From NCBI GenBank assembly GCA_009924885.1, contig RFQS01000066.1, forward strand, positions 1 to 10,021: a stretch of DNA of 10,021 nt, read 5' to 3'. The notes below the pieces were generated by a model. The model made no database searches and had not been told where the DNA came from. It saw nothing but the letters and a program-made list of their open reading frames with translations. Below, piece by piece: positions 6,480-10,021 of the stretch. Each line of letters opens with the position of its first letter. Within the stretch, counting starts at the first letter, position 1. The translations under genes were made by a program, and so were the position numbers. The stretch is from Pseudomonadota bacterium (GTDB lineage: Bacteria; Cyanobacteriota; Vampirovibrionia; LMEP-6097).

Positions 6480-8456
6480 TTAGCTTTTTTCCACTTTTTC
6501 AGATTTAACTAAGTTTGCAAATTTATTTGATCCTGCAAGCAGCTCATCATAAGTACCACTTTCTAAAATCTCACCATTTTCCATGTAGATGATTTTATTG
6601 CAACTCTGAATAGTATCTAATCTGTGAGCAATGATTATTACAGTTCTCTCTTTCATTAGCTCTTGGATAGAGGAATATACGAATTGCTGTGATTTATTAT
6701 CAAGCGCACTAGTAGGCTCATCTAGAATTACTATAGGAGCTTTACTTAGAAATGCCCTTGCTAAAGAGACTCTTTGCCTTTGTCCGAGTGAGAGCTTTTG
6801 ACCACGCTCGCCGATATTACTATCTATGCCATCTGGTAATTCATTTATAAATTCACGTAGATAAGCTTTATCGAAGGCTAGGTTGAGTGATTCATCTTTA
6901 GCTTCTTTTGAAAGATGTTTTGGTAAAACAATTTCAAGATTTTCTCTTAGTGTTCCAGTAAATAGTAAAGGATCTTGGTTTACTAGAGCTATATAGCGTC
7001 TTAGCTGATGTAGACTTAGATCTTTTATGGAATGAGCATCTACTAAGATTTCACCAGCATTAATTTCATAGAATCTCGGTATTAAGCTAACCAATGTGGT
7101 TTTCCCACTGCCACTGGGTCCTACTATGGCAAGGCTAGTTTTAGCTGCTATGTAAAGATTTAGATTATTAAATAATCTGGACTGCTCGTAAACTCCAATT
7201 TCTGCGTTTTCGCCTGCCTCTACTTTAGATCTAGCTTCATATTCAAAAACCACGTTTTTAAATTCTACTGAGGCTGCAAGAGGTAGAGCTGACAGGCTTT
7301 CAGTTCTAGGCTCACTACTATCTTGGGATTGCTCGCAATCTTCTTGAATAGGCTCGTCTAGTACTTTGTAGACTCTTTCTGAAACACCAAGTGCTGACTG
7401 TAATATAGTAGATACTCTCCCTAATCGTTTTATCGGATCATAGAGTAAAATACTGGTTACGAAAAATGAAGAGAATTCACCGATGCTAATATCGTGCTGT
7501 CCGACTGATCTTAGACCAAAATATAGAATAATGCTGATGCCTAAAGCTGCGACTATATTTGTAATAGGAGAAACTATTGACATGAATAGAAACCAATTGG
7601 ATTGAAGCTTATAAAGTATTTTAGATTCTTGAACAAATTTACTCTGTCTCCAGTTTTCTAAATTGAAGGCTTTGATAATTCTCTGATTCACTAGCGTTTC
7701 GTTGATAAAGCTGCTTATTTGCCCCACATAATCTTGACCACTTTTACTATATTTGCGTATTTTTTTACCGATTTTAATTACAGGTAGGGCGAAGAGCGGT
7801 ATGGTGATGAGCGTTAGCATGGTTAATTTAAAATTTATAAAAAGTAACCAGCCGAACAAGAAAAGTGCTTTAAAGCCATCATTAAAAAGATTAGTCATAG
7901 TTTCAGATAGCCAAGACTGTAAGCTCTGTAAATCACTACTAACGACTGAAACTAAGGAGCCTGAATCATATTTCTCTTGATTCTTTAAAGCCATTTGGTT
8001 TAAATGTAGGTGAAATTTATCTCTTAAATCTTGAACTATTCGCAGTCCCCATGAACGAATCGAAAATATATAGCTAAGCTTGAAAATGGCATCTATGGTG
8101 AAAACCACTACTATAGCTACTGGTAGCAGGTTGATAAAATCTCCAGGGCTTAAATATAATGCTTTGCTTAATTCAGAAGCTGAAAAAATATGTTTGAAAT
8201 TTAAAAAGCTGATTTCAAGACCGCTTGGGTAGTGTTTTAATAAATACTCTTCTGCTTGTTTGGGCATTATAGAGAATTTAGTAGAGTTAGAGCCAAGTGC
8301 AGAAATCCCATCAATAGAGACTTGAATTAGCCAAGATGGTAATATGTTTGCAATCCCGCTTAGGAACATGAAGCTAAGCGAGAATATAAAAAGATGATCG
8401 TAGGGTCTTGCTGTTTCTCTTAGATTTTGGAATATGCTTTTAGATTTGGGTTTCAT
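6480..8456 (-). CDS. ABC exporter half-transporter (membrane domain fused to ATPase)
   Basis: A 658-residue MsbA-like protein expected to act as a dimer in the cytoplasmic membrane, exporting a lipid, peptide or drug-like substrate that cannot be deduced. The membrane domain has about six helices: near 22-44, 107-132, 188-208, 210-228, 288-315 and 322-340. The ATPase carries Walker A GPSGSGKT (446-453), Q-loop Gln in NQDPLLF (493-499), signature LSLGQ (555-559), Walker B IVILDE (575-580), D-loop SALD (583-586) and H-loop His611. All are intact. Two features are larger than usual: a loop of about 60 residues between the first two helices, and a hydrophilic linker (about 369-392) plus an insertion (about 406-428) ahead of Walker A. 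The gene lies 9 bases after the transporter gene upstream and has no clear Shine-Dalgarno sequence, so coupled translation is likely. Too long and too loop-rich to call msbA with certainty. Confidence 0.9.
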   Translation of the reverse strand: MKPKSKSIFQNLRETARPYDHLFIFSLSFMFLSGIANILPSWLIQVSIDGISALGSNSTKFSIMPKQAEEYLLKHYPSGLEISFLNFKHIFSASELSKALYLSPGDFINLLPVAIVVVFTIDAIFKLSYIFSIRSWGLRIVQDLRDKFHLHLNQMALKNQEKYDSGSLVSVVSSDLQSLQSWLSETMTNLFNDGFKALFLFGWLLFINFKLTMLTLITIPLFALPVIKIGKKIRKYSKSGQDYVGQISSFINETLVNQRIIKAFNLENWRQSKFVQESKILYKLQSNWFLFMSIVSPITNIVAALGISIILYFGLRSVGQHDISIGEFSSFFVTSILLYDPIKRLGRVSTILQSALGVSERVYKVLDEPIQEDCEQSQDSSEPRTESLSALPLAASVEFKNVVFEYEARSKVEAGENAEIGVYEQSRLFNNLNLYIAAKTSLAIVGPSGSGKTTLVSLIPRFYEINAGEILVDAHSIKDLSLHQLRRYIALVNQDPLLFTGTLRENLEIVLPKHLSKEAKDESLNLAFDKAYLREFINELPDGIDSNIGERGQKLSLGQRQRVSLARAFLSKAPIVILDEPTSALDNKSQQFVYSSIQELMKERTVIIIAHRLDTIQSCNKIIYMENGEILESGTYDELLAGSNKFANLVKSEKVEKS

Positions 8457-8465
8457 CGCTTAAAT

Positions 8466-9212
8466 TTAGGTTCTTTGATTGTTAGGAAGCTGTGTGGAAT
8501 TATCTTCACTGAGATGAAATGGACTGAAATCAGTATGCCTATCATAGTAATCCTCATTCTCACTGCGTTTGAGGAATTTAATTAACTGCTTAGTTCCAGG
8601 GTAAGCTATAACTTCCCATATAACTTTTACTAGATAATTCATTATCATTATTCTGAAAATTAAATCTGGCGGAAAATTAGGATCACCCCAAAAAGCAAGC
8701 GGGTAGAAGATTAGCGTATCAACCAGTTCACCTGCCACCGTAGAGCCTATAATACGCAAGGCTGTAAATTTGCCTTCGCAGAGTACTTTAAGCTTTGCTA
8801 CAACATAACTGTTACAAAATTCACCACAAAAGAAAGCAAGCATGCTTGCAATGCTTACTCTAAAGCTCATCGCAAAGATAGCTTCATAGGATGACTGTAA
8901 ATTCCAGTTAGGGTCTGGTGGTAAGCTTACAAGAATTTTAATTAAAATATTTGAGACTATTAGTGAGATAAAGCCAGTCCAGATTACTTGGCGGCTTTTA
9001 GCATAGCCATAGACTTCTGTGAGTAAATCTCCGACTAAATATGATATCGGGAAAAATAATAAACCCGCTGCAAAGCTCACTTTACCTATAAAAGGTAAAT
9101 CTATTTGAGTGATTTTGATACTGGCAATAAGGTTACTGAGTAGTAAAATTACTACAAAAATCACAGTGATGATATTCAGGAATTTATAATTTCTTATCAA
9201 GTCTATTATCAT
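8466..9212 (-). CDS. yhhQ: Queuosine precursor transporter, YhhQ/VUT family
   Basis: A 248-residue integral membrane protein of the YhhQ (DUF165, VUT) family, whose members import queuosine precursors such as preQ0 or preQ1 for tRNA anticodon modification. The family's hallmarks are present: FPISYLVGDLLTEVYGY (54-70), a central acidic/Cys stretch FFCGEF (127-132), and RIIGSTVAGELVDT (153-166) with its Arg, Ser-Thr, Gly-Glu and Asp. About six hydrophobic segments are visible, and the C-terminal tail of about 35 residues is polar and probably cytoplasmic. It is the first gene of a two-gene minus-strand unit with the ABC exporter. The start at 9212 is the only reasonable ATG, since a stop lies a few codons upstream in frame, yet no Shine-Dalgarno sequence precedes it. 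Any promoter must lie within the divergent nuclease gene, because only 21 bases separate the two starts. Which precursor it carries cannot be read from sequence. Confidence 0.88.
   Translation of the reverse strand: MIIDLIRNYKFLNIITVIFVVILLLSNLIASIKITQIDLPFIGKVSFAAGLLFFPISYLVGDLLTEVYGYAKSRQVIWTGFISLIVSNILIKILVSLPPDPNWNLQSSYEAIFAMSFRVSIASMLAFFCGEFCNSYVVAKLKVLCEGKFTALRIIGSTVAGELVDTLIFYPLAFWGDPNFPPDLIFRIMIMNYLVKVIWEVIAYPGTKQLIKFLKRSENEDYYDRHTDFSPFHLSEDNSTQLPNNQRT
9185..9190 (+). promoter_or_regulatory. Possible -10 element for the SNase-like lipoprotein gene
   Basis: TATAAT occurs 44 bases before ATG 9234, within the 5' end of the divergent transporter gene, and would give a leader of about 37 bases. 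No good -35 hexamer is seen at 16-18 bases upstream and there is no TGn extension, so support is weak. The same gene has a good ribosome site, AGGAA at 9220-9224, 9 bases before its ATG. Confidence 0.3.
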
Positions 9213-9233
9213 AGCAATTAGGAAATATTAATC

Positions 9234-9872
9234 ATGAAAGCTTTAAATCAAGTATTTTTTTTATGTCTAATCTGTGTATTTCTTGTTTCCTGTGACGAAA
9301 CTAAGATCCCTGCCAAGGTCTTGAAAGTCAGTGATGGAGATACTTTGAGGGTTGCACTTTGTAAAAAAATAGTTCGAGGAGAATGTCTGCCATATTCACA
9401 GATGGAAGCCTTTATGAAACTGGGGTTTCAGCCAAGCATTAAGTATAAAAATGGGGACTATGGAAAATCTCCAAATATTATTAAGCTAAGAATGCTCGGC
9501 ATGGATGCCCCAGAGACTCAGCAGCAGGACTGGGGTAAAAAAGCGACAGAATTTTTAAAACAAGAACTAAGTGACGATAAATATATTTTTATTGAGACCG
9601 ATATAGAGCCGAGAGATCGTTATGGCAGGCTATTAGCTTATGTCTATGATTCTCAGGGGATTAGTGTTAATGAAAAGATGCTCAGGGAAGGCTATGCTGA
9701 ACTTTTAATTCTTGGAGCTAATGATAAATATGCGACTTCTTTTAAGGCTGCGGAGGCTTATGCAAAGCAGCATGAGTTAAATATTTGGTCTAAAGATGGT
9801 GGACTGGAGATGAGTCCTTATAAATATAGGAAAAAAACTAAGGGGAAATTTAAATTTGGTGGTCAAAAATAA
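9234..9872 (+). CDS. Lipoprotein thermonuclease-like (SNase fold) endonuclease
   Basis: A 212-residue secreted nuclease of the staphylococcal nuclease family, predicted to degrade DNA or RNA outside the cytoplasm with calcium. The N-terminus is a lipoprotein signal: Lys2, a hydrophobic core and the lipobox LVSC (17-20), making Cys20 the lipidated residue; Asp21 follows. SNase motifs are VSDGDT (32-37), LRMLGMDAPE (85-94) and DRYGRLLAYVY (128-138). By position, Arg86, Glu94 and Arg132 match the catalytic Arg35, Glu43 and Arg87 of the staphylococcal enzyme; Asp36 and Asp91 fit metal ligands. Between DGDT and RMLG lies an insertion of about 30 extra residues (near 45-80) holding Cys43 and Cys51, the only other cysteines in the mature protein. 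The tail (198-212) is very basic. AGGAA (9220-9224) sets the start. Divergent from yhhQ with a 21-base gap. Function in uptake, nutrition or defence is open. Confidence 0.88.
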   Translation: MKALNQVFFLCLICVFLVSCDETKIPAKVLKVSDGDTLRVALCKKIVRGECLPYSQMEAFMKLGFQPSIKYKNGDYGKSPNIIKLRMLGMDAPETQQQDWGKKATEFLKQELSDDKYIFIETDIEPRDRYGRLLAYVYDSQGISVNEKMLREGYAELLILGANDKYATSFKAAEAYAKQHELNIWSKDGGLEMSPYKYRKKTKGKFKFGGQK

Positions 9873-9925
9873 TTTATAATGTCTTTATATGTTTAGTAGG
9901 TGTTGTTGAAAATGGTTCTTGAAAC

Positions 9926-10021
9926 GTAATTACTCACCCCATAACAAGTTTAAGAGTTAGGGTTTGATCAAGTATGGATTTAATAGCATTGAAGAGATTA
10001 AGTCCTTGTTTTTTTGCAGTC
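9926..10021 (-). mobile_element. Probable end of an insertion sequence, IS66-like, running off the right edge
   Basis: A minus-strand frame ends at a TGA (9934-9936), followed on that strand by GTAATTAC. Read on the plus strand, the element would begin GTAATTACTCACCCC at 9926. IS66-family elements are known to end in GTAA with the transposase stop close to, or within, the terminal repeat, which fits. The other end is outside the window, so neither a matching inverted repeat nor the 8-base target duplication can be checked. The boundary and the family are tentative. Confidence 0.33.
9934..10020 (-). CDS. C-terminal fragment of a probable transposase (cut by window edge)
   Basis: On the minus strand, from 10020 down to the stop at 9934-9936, there is an open frame of 28 codons whose N-terminal part lies beyond the window. 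It reads TAKKQGLNLFNAIKSIL and then a short tail ending in LVMG. The pattern Thr-Ala-Lys-Lys-Gln-Gly followed by a hydrophobic amphipathic helix resembles the extreme C-terminus of IS66-type transposases as I know them. With only 28 residues and no catalytic residues visible, this rests on recognition of a short motif. It could instead be the end of an unrelated gene. It points towards the nuclease gene, with which it converges. Confidence 0.42.
   Translation of the reverse strand, partial: TAKKQGLNLFNAIKSILDQTLTLKLVMG

Noticed and set aside
6455..6490. Possible bidirectional terminator between the convergent nuclease and ABC exporter genes
   Set aside because: The only stem I could draw is AAAGAGAT with ATCT-TAG-CTTT, all weak pairs with a 3-base bulge and a 14-base loop. 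The T-run after it is simply the coding sequence for the exporter's C-terminal lysines and glutamates.
7753..7980. Plus-strand open frame of 75 codons inside the ABC exporter gene
   Set aside because: It is the complement of a conserved membrane-domain coding region, with no ribosome site and no recognisable motif.
9081..9099. Inverted repeat TTTACCT-ATAAA-AGGTAAA
   Set aside because: A 7-bp stem within the transporter coding region, AT-rich and without a nearby regulatory context; probably chance, and the codons fit a conserved protein region.
1..10021. CRISPR array, tRNA or rRNA genes
   Set aside because: No regularly spaced repeats, cloverleaf-like segments or rRNA signatures were seen; coding sequence fills almost all of the window.

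Overview
The window is a compact, AT-rich bacterial segment (G+C roughly one third by eye) with short intergenic gaps and standard stop codons; TGA ends at least one gene, so the ordinary bacterial code applies. A lipoprotein signal on a nuclease, a CdsA-type phospholipid enzyme and a queuosine-precursor transporter fit a bacterium with a typical cell envelope. I cannot name the genus. The AT bias and small gaps would suit a small-genome or host-associated lineage, but that is inference.

Layout. Bases 1-659 (+) are the 3' part of a phosphatidate cytidylyltransferase gene cut by the window edge. Bases 713-6469 (+) form a three-gene restriction-modification locus: an adenine-type DNA methyltransferase (Mod-like), a KilA-N domain protein, and a Type III-like restriction subunit (superfamily 2 helicase with a C-terminal PD-(D/E)XK nuclease). 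The KilA-N and nuclease genes overlap by 17 bases. A GC-rich hairpin sits between the methyltransferase gene and the ribosome site of the KilA-N gene. Bases 6480-9212 (-) converge on this locus and hold two closely spaced genes: a YhhQ-like queuosine precursor transporter, then a full-length ABC exporter half-transporter. Bases 9234-9872 (+) encode a lipoprotein staphylococcal-nuclease-like enzyme, divergent from the transporter across only 21 bases. From about 9926 to the right edge there is what looks like the end of an insertion sequence, with the last 28 codons of a transposase on the minus strand.

How the parts work together. The methyltransferase would mark host DNA, and the helicase-nuclease would cut unmarked DNA. 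The KilA-N protein, placed between them and probably coupled in translation to the nuclease, is the least understood member and the best candidate for new biology (regulator, extra DNA-recognition subunit or phage-related sensor). The other genes are envelope, tRNA-modification salvage and nucleic-acid-degradation functions with no evident link to the restriction locus.
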